Origin: an uncultured Massilia sp. | GTDB taxonomy: Bacteria; Pseudomonadota; Gammaproteobacteria; Burkholderiales; Burkholderiaceae | Length of the DNA: 64,000 bases | Direction: 5' to 3' | Assembly (NCBI GenBank): GCA_946481275.1 | Contig: CAMLMV010000011.1 | Coordinates: 62,001-126,000 of the forward strand | Part shown: positions 17,714-25,719 of the stretch, in pieces | Numbering within the stretch: position 1 is the first letter of the stretch | Layout: every line of letters starts with the position of its first letter | Translations under genes and position numbers: made by a program | The notes under the pieces: model-generated | What the model saw: only the letters and a program-made list of their open reading frames with translations | Database searches by the model: none | Told to the model about the DNA's origin: nothing

Positions 17714-19377
17714 ACGACCTGCACCGGAATAAAACCCTCACCTGGACCCTGCTGATCGCCTTTGCCGCCGTCCTGCTGTACGTACTGGGCGCGCGCACGC
17801 TCGTGCCGCCGGACGAGGGCCGGTACGCGGAGATGGCGCGCGAGATGTTCGCCAGCGGCGACTGGATCACGACGCGCCTGAACGGCATCAAGTATTTCGA
17901 AAAGCCCCCGCTGCAGACGTGGATGAACGCCCTGTCGTTCACCCTGTTCGGCCTGGGCGACTGGCAGGCGCGCCTGTGGACGGGCCTGTGCGGCCTGCTC
18001 GGCGTCGTGCTGACCGGCGTGGCGGGCACCCGCGTGTTCGGCGCGCGCATCGGTTTCTATGCCGCGCTGGTGCTGGGCTCCTCGTTCTACTGGGTCGCGT
18101 GCAGCCAGATCGATTCGCTCGACATGGGCCTGTCCGGCATGATGACGGTGGCCCTGTGCGCCCTCCTCATCGCCCAGCGCGACGATGCGTCCGCATCCGA
18201 ACGCCGCAACTGGATGCTCGTGTGCTGGGCCGGCATGGCGCTGTCCGTGCTGTCCAAGGGCCTGATCGGCCTCGTGCTGCCGGGCGGCGTGCTCGTGTTC
18301 TACACGATCTTCTCGCGCGACTGGGCCATCTGGAAGCGCCTGCACATCGTCAAGGGCCTGATCCTGTTCTTCCTGATCGCCACGCCGTGGTTCGTGCTGG
18401 TCGGCCTGAAGAACCCGGAGCAGCCGCACTTCTTCTTCGTCCACGAACACTTCGACCGCTTCCTCAAGAAGGAACACCACCGCGAAGCCGCGTGGTACAT
18501 CTTCTTCGTGCTGCTGGCCGCCGGCAGCGTGCCGTGGGTGGGCGTGCTGATTCAAAGCCTGGTGGGTGCCGCGCGCCGCGACGGTGAAATGACCAGGTTC
18601 CGCCCGCGCCTGATGCTGCTCGTGTGGATCGCGTTCATCACGCTGTTCTTCACCAAGTCGAATTCCAAGCTGCCCGGCTACATCCTGCCCGTGTTCCCCG
18701 CCGTCGCGCTGCTGGTGGCGGTCTACCTGGACGCCGGCACGCGCCGCGGCCGCATGCTGACGGCCGGCCTGACGGCGCTGCTGGGCGTGGGCTTCCTCGT
18801 CACCGTCCCGTTCATGCACAAGTTCGCCAGGCATGCCGGTGAGGACGTGCTGTACGCGGCTTATCAACCGTGGGTGCTGGCGGCCGGCCTCGTGCTGCTG
18901 ATCGGCGGTTGCCTTGCCCTGCTGTACGCGCGCCAGATGCTGCGCGACCTGTTCGTCGTCGTGCTGGCCGTCGCCGGTTTCGCGGGCACGCAGCTGCTGC
19001 TCGTCGGCTTCGAGCCGATCGGCCAGGCGCGCGCGGGCGTCAACCTGCTGCCGGCGCTGAAAGCGGCCGGCGCCGCGAACCCGGCCGTGAAAGTCTATTC
19101 GGTCGGCATCTACGAGCAGTCGCTGACGTTTTATCTCGGCCGTCCCGTGACCCTCGTCGATTACCGCGACGAGTTCGACTTCGGCCTCCAGCAGCAGCCG
19201 GAACTCGCGATCCCGACGATTCCCGAATTCCTGGCCCGCTGGCGCGCGGATGCGGCCGCGGGCGTGCGCAACGTGGCGATCACCCGTCCGGAGATCGCCG
19301 CCGACCTGAAGCGGCAGGGCGTCCCCCTGCGCATCGTGGCGGCGGACGCGCGCCGTACCGTCATCGCGAATCTTTAA
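17710..19377 (+). CDS. arnT: ArnT-type lipid A 4-amino-4-deoxy-L-arabinose transferase (GT39 family)
   Basis: Inner-membrane glycosyltransferase expected to move aminoarabinose from undecaprenyl phosphate to lipid A, giving cationic-peptide resistance. The product is 555 residues, the usual ArnT length, with about 11-12 hydrophobic segments. The first periplasmic loop carries the catalytic motif PPDEGRYAEMAREM with its Asp, followed by YFEKPPLQTW, both typical of ArnT/GT39. The ATG overlaps the Mth938 stop. Other arn genes follow, which makes this assignment safer than GT39 homology alone. Confidence 0.88.
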   Translation: MNDLHRNKTLTWTLLIAFAAVLLYVLGARTLVPPDEGRYAEMAREMFASGDWITTRLNGIKYFEKPPLQTWMNALSFTLFGLGDWQARLWTGLCGLLGVVLTGVAGTRVFGARIGFYAALVLGSSFYWVACSQIDSLDMGLSGMMTVALCALLIAQRDDASASERRNWMLVCWAGMALSVLSKGLIGLVLPGGVLVFYTIFSRDWAIWKRLHIVKGLILFFLIATPWFVLVGLKNPEQPHFFFVHEHFDRFLKKEHHREAAWYIFFVLLAAGSVPWVGVLIQSLVGAARRDGEMTRFRPRLMLLVWIAFITLFFTKSNSKLPGYILPVFPAVALLVAVYLDAGTRRGRMLTAGLTALLGVGFLVTVPFMHKFARHAGEDVLYAAYQPWVLAAGLVLLIGGCLALLYARQMLRDLFVVVLAVAGFAGTQLLLVGFEPIGQARAGVNLLPALKAAGAANPAVKVYSVGIYEQSLTFYLGRPVTLVDYRDEFDFGLQQQPELAIPTIPEFLARWRADAAAGVRNVAITRPEIAADLKRQGVPLRIVAADARRTVIANL

Positions 19378-19386
19378 ACATCCTTC

Positions 19387-19761
19387 ATGAACCTCACCAC
19401 CTTTGCCTTTATCATCTCCGGCGTGATCCTGAACGCCTGTGCCCAGCTGCTGCTGAAAGCGGGCACCAACGCCCTCGGCGGCGCCATCCACCTCACCATG
19501 GGCAACTGGTTCCAGACCTTCATCAAGGTCGTGACCCAGCTGCCGATCCTGGGCGGTCTCGCCTGCTACGGCATCTCGCTCGTCGTGTGGATCATCGGCC
19601 TGTCGCGTACGGACGTGACGATCGCGTACCCGATGCTGTCGCTGGGCTATGTCGTGTCGGCGTTCGGCGCCTGGATGTTCCTGGGCGAGGCGGTGTCGCC
19701 GCAGCGGCTGGTGGCCATCGGCGTCATCGTGGTGGGCGTGGTGTTGCTGGCGAGAACGTGA
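19387..19761 (+). CDS. arnE: ArnE-like SMR-family flippase subunit
   Basis: A 124-residue membrane protein with four hydrophobic segments and SMR/EamA features (NACAQLLLKAGTNALGG, then TIAYPMLSLGYVVSA). In enterobacteria ArnE and ArnF flip undecaprenyl-phosphate aminoarabinose across the inner membrane. Only one such gene is present here, so it may work as a homodimer. It starts ten bases after arnT. Confidence 0.8.
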   Translation: MNLTTFAFIISGVILNACAQLLLKAGTNALGGAIHLTMGNWFQTFIKVVTQLPILGGLACYGISLVVWIIGLSRTDVTIAYPMLSLGYVVSAFGAWMFLGEAVSPQRLVAIGVIVVGVVLLART

Positions 19762-19762
19762 T

Positions 19763-19790
19763 TTGGCGCTAGACAGGGCGCTGTTACAAT
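19763..19790 (+). promoter_or_regulatory. Possible internal promoter before arnB
   Basis: TTGGCG (19763-19768) and TACAAT (19785-19790) are 16 bases apart, directly after the arnE stop and 47 bases before arnB. It could allow arnBCAD transcription separate from arnT-arnE. Confidence 0.5.
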
Positions 19791-19836
19791 GCCCGCTTTG
19801 TCTGCATATCTTTATCAATAGAATAACGAGCTTCCC

Positions 19837-20976
19837 ATGACTGCCGAGCTGCCCTTCCTGCCCTTTTCCCGGCCCACCATCGACGAAGAGACCATCGCCG
19901 CCGTCGGCGAAGTGCTGCGCTCCGGCTGGATCACGACCGGTCCGAAAAACCAGGCATTCGAGGCCCTGCTGTCGGAATACTTCGGCGGCCGTCCGGTCCG
20001 CACCTTCAATTCCGGCACCTGCACGATGGAGATCGCGCTGCGCATCGCCGGCATCGGGCCGGGCGATGAAGTGATCACGACGCCGATCTCGTGGCCGGCC
20101 ACCGCCAACGTGATCATCGAAACGGGCGCCACGCCGGTGTTCGCCGACATCGACCCGGTCACGCGCAACATGGACCTCGACAGGCTGGAAGCCGCGATCA
20201 CGCCGCGTACGAAAGCGATCATCCCCGTGTATCTCTCCGGCCTGCCGCTGGACATGGACCGCCTGTACGCCATCGCGCACAAGCACAACCTGCGCGTCGT
20301 CGAGGATGCCGCGCAGGCCATCGGCTCGCTGTGGAACGGCAAGCGCATCGGCTCGTTCGGCGACTTCGCGTCGTTCAGCTTCCAGGCCAACAAGAACATC
20401 ACGACGGGCGAAGGCGGCTGCCTCGTGCTGAACAACCTCGAGGAAGCGCGCCTGGCCGAGAAATACCGCCTGCAGGGCGTGACGCGCAGCGGCGTGGACG
20501 GCATCGACGTCGACCTCCTGGGCGGCAAGTACAACATGAGCGACATCATGGCCACCATCGGCCTGGGCCAGATGAAGAACCTGGAACAGCTGACGGCGCA
20601 CCGCGCCGCGCTGGCCCGTCACTACTTCGACTGCTTCGGTCCCGACTTCGAAGCACAGACCGGCGCCCAGCTCCCGATCCAGGCTTTCGGTACGAGCAAC
20701 TGGCACCTGTTCCAGATCATCCTGCCGGACAACGGCCCGGGCACGCGCGCCGACTTCATGACCCGCATGCAGAAGGAGCACAACATCGGCACGGGTTACC
20801 ACTACGCGCCGATCCACCTGTTCACCCTGTACCGCGAGCGCGGCTTCAAAGAGGGGATGTTCCCCGTCGCCGAGAAGATCGGCCGCCTGACCGTCACGCT
20901 GCCGATGTTCAATGCGATGACGAAGGCGGACGTGGAACGCGCCGTTAGCGCAGTCAAAGCGGTGCTCGCCAAATGA
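19837..20976 (+). CDS. arnB: UDP-4-amino-4-deoxy-L-arabinose aminotransferase ArnB
   Basis: PLP enzyme of the DegT/DnrJ/EryC1/StrS family, 379 residues. It aminates UDP-4-keto-pentose using glutamate. Motifs include FNSGTCTMEIALRIAGIGPGD, TPISWPATANVI, EDAAQAIGS, and the PLP lysine in SFQANKNITTGEGG. The C-terminal GYHYAPIHLFTLY is typical. Its stop overlaps the arnC start by four bases, so it is translationally coupled. Confidence 0.92.
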   Translation: MTAELPFLPFSRPTIDEETIAAVGEVLRSGWITTGPKNQAFEALLSEYFGGRPVRTFNSGTCTMEIALRIAGIGPGDEVITTPISWPATANVIIETGATPVFADIDPVTRNMDLDRLEAAITPRTKAIIPVYLSGLPLDMDRLYAIAHKHNLRVVEDAAQAIGSLWNGKRIGSFGDFASFSFQANKNITTGEGGCLVLNNLEEARLAEKYRLQGVTRSGVDGIDVDLLGGKYNMSDIMATIGLGQMKNLEQLTAHRAALARHYFDCFGPDFEAQTGAQLPIQAFGTSNWHLFQIILPDNGPGTRADFMTRMQKEHNIGTGYHYAPIHLFTLYRERGFKEGMFPVAEKIGRLTVTLPMFNAMTKADVERAVSAVKAVLAK

Positions 20977-21971
20977 CGACGGTGGCCATGAAGCCGGAAG
21001 TCTCGGTCGTCATTCCGGTCTATAACGAGGAAGCGGGCCTGGCGAACCTGTTCGCGCGCCTGTACCCGGCAATGGATGCGCTGGGCATCGCGTACGAAGT
21101 CGTCTTCGTCAACGACGGCAGCCGCGACAACTCGGTGTCGATCCTCGCCGAGCAGTACCGCAAGCGTCCGGACGTCACGCGCGTCGTCCTCTTCAACGGC
21201 AACTACGGCCAGCACATGGCGATCCTCGCGGGCTTCGAGCAGACGCGCGGCCAGATCGTCATCACGCTCGACGCCGACCTGCAGAACCCGCCGGAAGAGA
21301 TCCACAAGCTGATCGCCAAGATGCGCGAGGGCTACGACTACGTGGGCTCGATCCGCCGCAAGCGCCAGGATTCCGCGTGGCGCACGGTCGCGTCGAAGGC
21401 GATGAACCGCCTGCGCGAGCGCATCACGAACATCCACATCACGGACCAGGGCAACATGCTGCGCGCCTACGGCCGCAACGTGATCGACCTCGTCAACCAG
21501 TGCGGCGAAGTGAACACCTTCGTGCCGGCGCTCGCGTACAAGTTCGCGCGCAAGCCGACGGAGATCGTCGTCGAACACGAGGAACGCGCGGCCGGCGAAT
21601 CGAAGTATTCGCTGTACAGCCTCATTCGCCTGAACTTCGACCTGATGACGGGCTTCTCGCTCGTGCCGCTGCAGATGTTCTCGCTGCTGGGCATGACCCT
21701 GGCGCTGCTGTCGGCGCTGCTGGTGGTCGTGCTCATCTTCCGCAGATTCCTGCTGGGCGCCGAGGCGGAAGGCGTGTTCACGCTGTTCGCGATCGCGTTC
21801 TTCTTCATGGGCGTGATCCTGTTCGGCATCGGCCTCGTGGGCGAATACGTGGGCCGCATCTACCAGCAGGTGCGCGCACGGCCGCGCTACGTCGTCGCCA
21901 CGATCCTGCAGGGCGTGCCGGCGGATCTCGCCGAGACGGACGGGATCGAGAAGCGGCAGGTCGTGCGCTGA
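20973..21971 (+). CDS. arnC: Undecaprenyl-phosphate Ara4FN transferase ArnC
   Basis: GT2 glycosyltransferase that attaches formylated aminoarabinose to undecaprenyl phosphate on the cytoplasmic face. The product is 332 residues: a GT2 core with VSVVIPVYNEEAGLANLF, VFVNDGSRDNS, and LDADLQNPPEEI, then two C-terminal membrane helices (about 235-300) ending VGEYVGRIYQQVRARP. It overlaps arnB by ATGA and is followed by an 87-base gap that contains a lone TACAAT. Confidence 0.92.
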   Translation: MTTVAMKPEVSVVIPVYNEEAGLANLFARLYPAMDALGIAYEVVFVNDGSRDNSVSILAEQYRKRPDVTRVVLFNGNYGQHMAILAGFEQTRGQIVITLDADLQNPPEEIHKLIAKMREGYDYVGSIRRKRQDSAWRTVASKAMNRLRERITNIHITDQGNMLRAYGRNVIDLVNQCGEVNTFVPALAYKFARKPTEIVVEHEERAAGESKYSLYSLIRLNFDLMTGFSLVPLQMFSLLGMTLALLSALLVVVLIFRRFLLGAEAEGVFTLFAIAFFFMGVILFGIGLVGEYVGRIYQQVRARPRYVVATILQGVPADLAETDGIEKRQVVR

Positions 21972-22058
21972 GCGTCCGGCCGGCGCACTACAATACGTCG
22001 CCCCGCCCCCAGCGGCGCGGGCGACGAAAAACCTCATCGCCTTCACGACCCAAAGAAC

Positions 22059-22976
22059 ATGACCCAACCCCGCAAACGCGCAGTCGTCTTCGCCTACCAC
22101 AACGTGGGCGTACGCTGCCTGAAGGTGCTGCTGGCCGGCGGCGTCGACGTCGCCCTCGTCATCACGCACCAGGACAGCGCCACCGAAAACATCTGGTTCG
22201 AATCCGTCCTCTCGCTGTGCGAGACCGAAGGCATCCCCTACCTCACGCCGGATGATGCGAAAGGCGCCGACCTGGTCAAGGCCATCCAGGCCGCGCAGCC
22301 GGACCTGATGTTCAGCTTCTACTTCCGTCACATGCTGCCGCAGGCGATCCTCGACATCGCCCCCGCGTACAACATGCACGGCTCGCTGCTGCCGGCGTTC
22401 CGCGGCCGCGCGCCCACCAACTGGGCCGTGCTGCACGGCGCCACCGAGACCGGCGCCACCCTGCACGAGATGACGGTGAAACCGGACGCCGGCGCCATCG
22501 TCGCGCAGCAGGCCGTGCCGATCCTGCCGGACGACACCGCGTTCGAAGTGTTCGGCAAGGTGACGGTCGCCGCGGAGCTGGCGCTGTACCACGTGCTGCC
22601 GGACCTGCTGGCCGGCACGGCGCCGCGTACGCCGAACGACCTGACGAAAGGCGGCTACTTCGGCGGCCGCAAGCCGGAAGACGGCCGCATCGACTGGACC
22701 AAACCCGCGCACGAGGTGTACAACCTGCACCGCGCCGTCGCCCCGCCCTACCCCGGCGCGTTCACGGACGTCGGCCCGCGCCGCTACGTCATCGAACGCG
22801 CTCGATTACAGAACGGTAATGTTCAGGGCCTCTCGCCGGGCCTCGCGGTCGTCGATAATGCGATCCTCGGCGTCTGCGGCGACGGCCGCGCGCTGGTCAT
22901 TCACAGCCTGCTGGCCGACGGCCTGCGCATCTCTCCTGCCGAACTGCGGGCACAACTCGCAGAAGACCAGGCCTGA
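22059..22976 (+). CDS. UDP-Ara4N formyltransferase (ArnA N-terminal activity as a separate gene)
   Basis: A 305-residue 10-formyl-tetrahydrofolate-dependent formyltransferase corresponding to the N-terminal half of E. coli ArnA. It begins AVVFAYHNVGVRCLKVLL and carries the catalytic Asn/His pair in YNMHGSLLPAFRGRAPTNW and the Asp in VKPDAGAIVAQ, followed by the oligonucleotide-binding-like C-terminal domain. In enterobacteria this is fused to the decarboxylase; here the decarboxylase is the next gene, 22 bases downstream. Confidence 0.9.
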   Translation: MTQPRKRAVVFAYHNVGVRCLKVLLAGGVDVALVITHQDSATENIWFESVLSLCETEGIPYLTPDDAKGADLVKAIQAAQPDLMFSFYFRHMLPQAILDIAPAYNMHGSLLPAFRGRAPTNWAVLHGATETGATLHEMTVKPDAGAIVAQQAVPILPDDTAFEVFGKVTVAAELALYHVLPDLLAGTAPRTPNDLTKGGYFGGRKPEDGRIDWTKPAHEVYNLHRAVAPPYPGAFTDVGPRRYVIERARLQNGNVQGLSPGLAVVDNAILGVCGDGRALVIHSLLADGLRISPAELRAQLAEDQA

Positions 22977-22998
22977 ACAAGCATCCAGGAAAACCCAC

Positions 22999-24039
22999 AT
23001 GAAAAAAGTCCTCATCCTCGGCGTCAACGGCTTCATCGGCCACCACCTGTCCAAGCGCATCCTCGAGACGACCGACTGGGAAGTCTACGGCATGGACATG
23101 TCGTCCGACCGCATCGCGCATCTGCTGGACAATCCCCGCATGCGCTTCTTCGAAGGCGACATCACGATCAACACGGAATGGGTCGAGTACCACGTCAAGA
23201 AATGCGACGTGATCCTGCCGCTGGTCGCCATCGCGACGCCGTCGACGTATGTGAAGGAGCCGCTGAAAGTCTTCGAACTGGACTTCGAGGCGAACCTGCC
23301 GATCGTCCGCTCGGCCGCCAAGTACAAGAAACACCTGATCTTCCCGTCGACGTCGGAAGTCTACGGCATGAGCCGCGACGCCGAATTCGACCCGGAGAAC
23401 TCGGAACTGGTCTACGGTCCGATCAACAAGCCGCGCTGGATCTATGCCTGCGCCAAGCAGCTGATGGACCGCGTGATCTGGGGCTACGGCATGGAAGGCC
23501 TGAACTTCACGCTGTTCCGTCCGTTCAACTGGATCGGCGCCGGCCTGGACTCGATCCACACGCCGAAGGAAGGTTCGTCGCGCGTGCTGACGCAGTTCTT
23601 CGGCCACATCGTGCGCGGCGAGACCATCCAGCTCGTCGACGGCGGCCACCAGAAGCGCGCTTTCACGTACATCGACGACGGCATCTCGGCGCTCATGAAG
23701 ATCATCGAGAACAAGGATGGCCGTGCCACCGGCCAGATCTACAACATCGGCAACCCGGTCAACAACTACTCGATCCGCGAACTGGCCGACATGATGATGA
23801 AGCTGGCGGCCGAGTACCCGGAATACGCGGCCGGCGCGGAGAAAGTGAAAATTGTCGAGACCAGCTCGGGCGCCTACTACGGCACCGGCTACCAGGACGT
23901 GCAGAACCGCGTGCCGAAGATCGAGAACACGAAGAACGACCTCGGCTGGGCGCCTTCCGTGACGATGGCGGACGCGCTGCGTCATATCTTCGACGCCTAC
24001 CGCGGCCAGGTCGCGGCGGCCCAGGCACTCGTCGACTAA
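22999..24039 (+). CDS. UDP-glucuronate decarboxylase (ArnA C-terminal activity as a separate gene)
   Basis: A 346-residue extended SDR enzyme equal to the C-terminal half of ArnA; it oxidises and decarboxylates UDP-glucuronic acid to UDP-4-keto-pentose. It has the NAD motif GVNGFIGHHL, PSTSEVYG, and the catalytic Tyr-x3-Lys in WIYACAKQLMD, with the ArnA-like substrate region RPFNWIGAGLDSI. The ATG follows CCAGGAAAACCCAC. No ugd gene for UDP-glucuronate is in the window. Next is arnD, ten bases on. Confidence 0.92.
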   Translation: MKKVLILGVNGFIGHHLSKRILETTDWEVYGMDMSSDRIAHLLDNPRMRFFEGDITINTEWVEYHVKKCDVILPLVAIATPSTYVKEPLKVFELDFEANLPIVRSAAKYKKHLIFPSTSEVYGMSRDAEFDPENSELVYGPINKPRWIYACAKQLMDRVIWGYGMEGLNFTLFRPFNWIGAGLDSIHTPKEGSSRVLTQFFGHIVRGETIQLVDGGHQKRAFTYIDDGISALMKIIENKDGRATGQIYNIGNPVNNYSIRELADMMMKLAAEYPEYAAGAEKVKIVETSSGAYYGTGYQDVQNRVPKIENTKNDLGWAPSVTMADALRHIFDAYRGQVAAAQALVD

Positions 24040-24049
24040 AGGAACCGTC

Positions 24050-24991
24050 TTGACACCGCTGCTCGTCCTCAAGATCGACGTCGACACCTACCGCGGCACG
24101 CGCGAAGGCGTGCCCAACCTCGTGCGCATGCTGAGCGCGCACGGGGCCGGTGCGACGTTCCTGTTTTCGCTGGGCCCGGACCACACGGGATGGGCGATGC
24201 GGCGCGCGCTGCGTCCCGGCTTCTTCCAGAAGGTGTCGCGCACGTCCGTCGTGGAGCACTACGGCTTCAAGACGCTGATGTACGGCGTGCTGCTGCCCGG
24301 TCCGGACATCGGGGCGAAAGCGGCGGCCGAGATGCGCGCCGCGCGCGACGCCGGCTTCGAATGCGGCATCCACACGTGGGACCACGTCTGGTGGCAGGAC
24401 AACGTGCGGGGGCGCGATGCGGCCTGGACGGACCGCATGATGAAGAAGAGCGAGCAGCGCTACACGCAGGTATTCGGCGAGCCGCCGCACACGCATGGCG
24501 CGGCTGGCTGGCAGATGAACCAGCATGCCTTCGCGCGCCACGATGCCGTCGGCTACCGCTACGCATCGGACGGCCGCGCCCAGCTGCGCGACGACGGCTC
24601 GCTGGCCGATCCGCAGTTCGGGCCGTACCGCTATCGCGGCCTGTCGCACATCCAGATGCCCACCACCTTGCCGACGCTGGACGAGCTGCTGGGCCGCGAG
24701 ATCGACGGCACCGTCATCGACGAGCACAACATCGCCGCCCACCTGCTGAAGCTGACGGCGAACCCGCAACGCGACCACGTGTATACCTTGCACGCGGAGC
24801 TTGAAGGACAGAAACTCGCCCCCATATTCGAGCAGCTGTTGTCAGGTTGGAAAGCCCAAGGCTACCGGCTTGCCTCGATGGCGGACTATTATGAGAAGAT
24901 AAAAGGCGACCCGCTGCCCGAGCATCCGGTCCAGTGGGGCGAGTTACCGGGACGATCGGGCGAACTGATCATCCTCGACAAGACTATGTAA
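24050..24991 (+). CDS. arnD: 4-deoxy-4-formamidoarabinose-phosphoundecaprenol deformylase ArnD
   Basis: Polysaccharide-deacetylase-fold enzyme of 313 residues that removes the formyl group before lipid flipping. The metal and catalytic motif IDVDTYRGT sits at residues 9-17, GIHTWDHVWWQDN holds the second metal site, and HTHGAAGWQMN is ArnD-like. The start codon is TTG; GGAA six bases upstream and the short distance to the preceding gene support it. It is the last arn gene, and Bcp follows 36 bases later. Confidence 0.9.
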   Translation: MTPLLVLKIDVDTYRGTREGVPNLVRMLSAHGAGATFLFSLGPDHTGWAMRRALRPGFFQKVSRTSVVEHYGFKTLMYGVLLPGPDIGAKAAAEMRAARDAGFECGIHTWDHVWWQDNVRGRDAAWTDRMMKKSEQRYTQVFGEPPHTHGAAGWQMNQHAFARHDAVGYRYASDGRAQLRDDGSLADPQFGPYRYRGLSHIQMPTTLPTLDELLGREIDGTVIDEHNIAAHLLKLTANPQRDHVYTLHAELEGQKLAPIFEQLLSGWKAQGYRLASMADYYEKIKGDPLPEHPVQWGELPGRSGELIILDKTM

Positions 24992-25027
24992 GCACGCGGT
25001 GCTAGGGCCGCGAGACAGGAGAAAACC

Positions 25028-25498
25028 GTGGCCGAAAGCCCAACCGCAGCACCCATCGCGAATTTCAGCGCGCCGATGACCGGCGACCAGACGTTTCAAC
25101 TGAACGGTCGCCCGGCGCGCTACACGGTGCTGTACTTCTATCCCAAAGACAATACCCCCGGCTGCACGACGGAAGCGATGAACTTCCGCGACCGCTACGA
25201 CGAATTCAAGGCGCTGAACACCGACGTCTACGGCATCAGCCGCGATTCCCTGCGCTCGCACGACAACTTCAAGGCCAAGCTGGGCCTGCCCTTCGAACTG
25301 ATTTCCGATCCGGACGAAGCCGTGTGCACCCAGTTCGACGTCATGAAGATGAAAAATATGTACGGCAAAAAAGTGCGGGGGGTAGAGCGCAGTACGTTTG
25401 TCATTGACGCTGACGGCAAGTTGGTGAAAGAATGGCGTGGCGTGAAAGTCAATGATCACGTCCAAGAAGTGCTGGAATTTCTACAAAGCCAGCCTTGA
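25028..25498 (+). CDS. bcp: Thioredoxin-dependent peroxiredoxin, Bcp/PrxQ family
   Basis: Reduces hydroperoxides using an N-terminal active cysteine. The product is 156 residues. The peroxidatic Cys46 lies in DNTPGCTTEAMNF. E. coli Bcp has its resolving cysteine five residues later; here that position is Met51. The only other cysteine is Cys100 (DEAVCTQF), so it may act as a one-Cys enzyme or pair unusually. GTG start with GGAG about seven bases upstream. Bcp beside phoH is a recurrent Burkholderiales arrangement. Confidence 0.88.
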   Translation: MAESPTAAPIANFSAPMTGDQTFQLNGRPARYTVLYFYPKDNTPGCTTEAMNFRDRYDEFKALNTDVYGISRDSLRSHDNFKAKLGLPFELISDPDEAVCTQFDVMKMKNMYGKKVRGVERSTFVIDADGKLVKEWRGVKVNDHVQEVLEFLQSQP

Positions 25499-25719
25499 AG
25501 AGCGGGCTGGCGATGGTTTCGACAAACCTTTAGCCGAGCGTTCGCCTATTTTGAGTCACTGTTTTACCTCACCGCATCATTCCAATCTGGCTGCCGGCCA
25601 GGGCCCCCGTCTGGGCTCGCCGGCGCCTCGCAGCTCCCCCCAGTTGCATCTGTCTGCCCGACGGCGCGCGCGTGCCGTGCGGAGCGTTTTTCCGACTTCT
25701 TTTCTGGATTGAGAACCTG

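Noticed and set aside
17629..20817. Open frame of 1062 codons on the minus strand opposite the arn genes
   Set aside because: It is the antisense shadow of arnT, arnE and arnB, which have clear family motifs; the minus product has no recognisable domain.
25499..25719. Short ORFs between bcp and phoH
   Set aside because: They lack ribosome-binding sites and recognisable content; the gap is probably a promoter and leader region.
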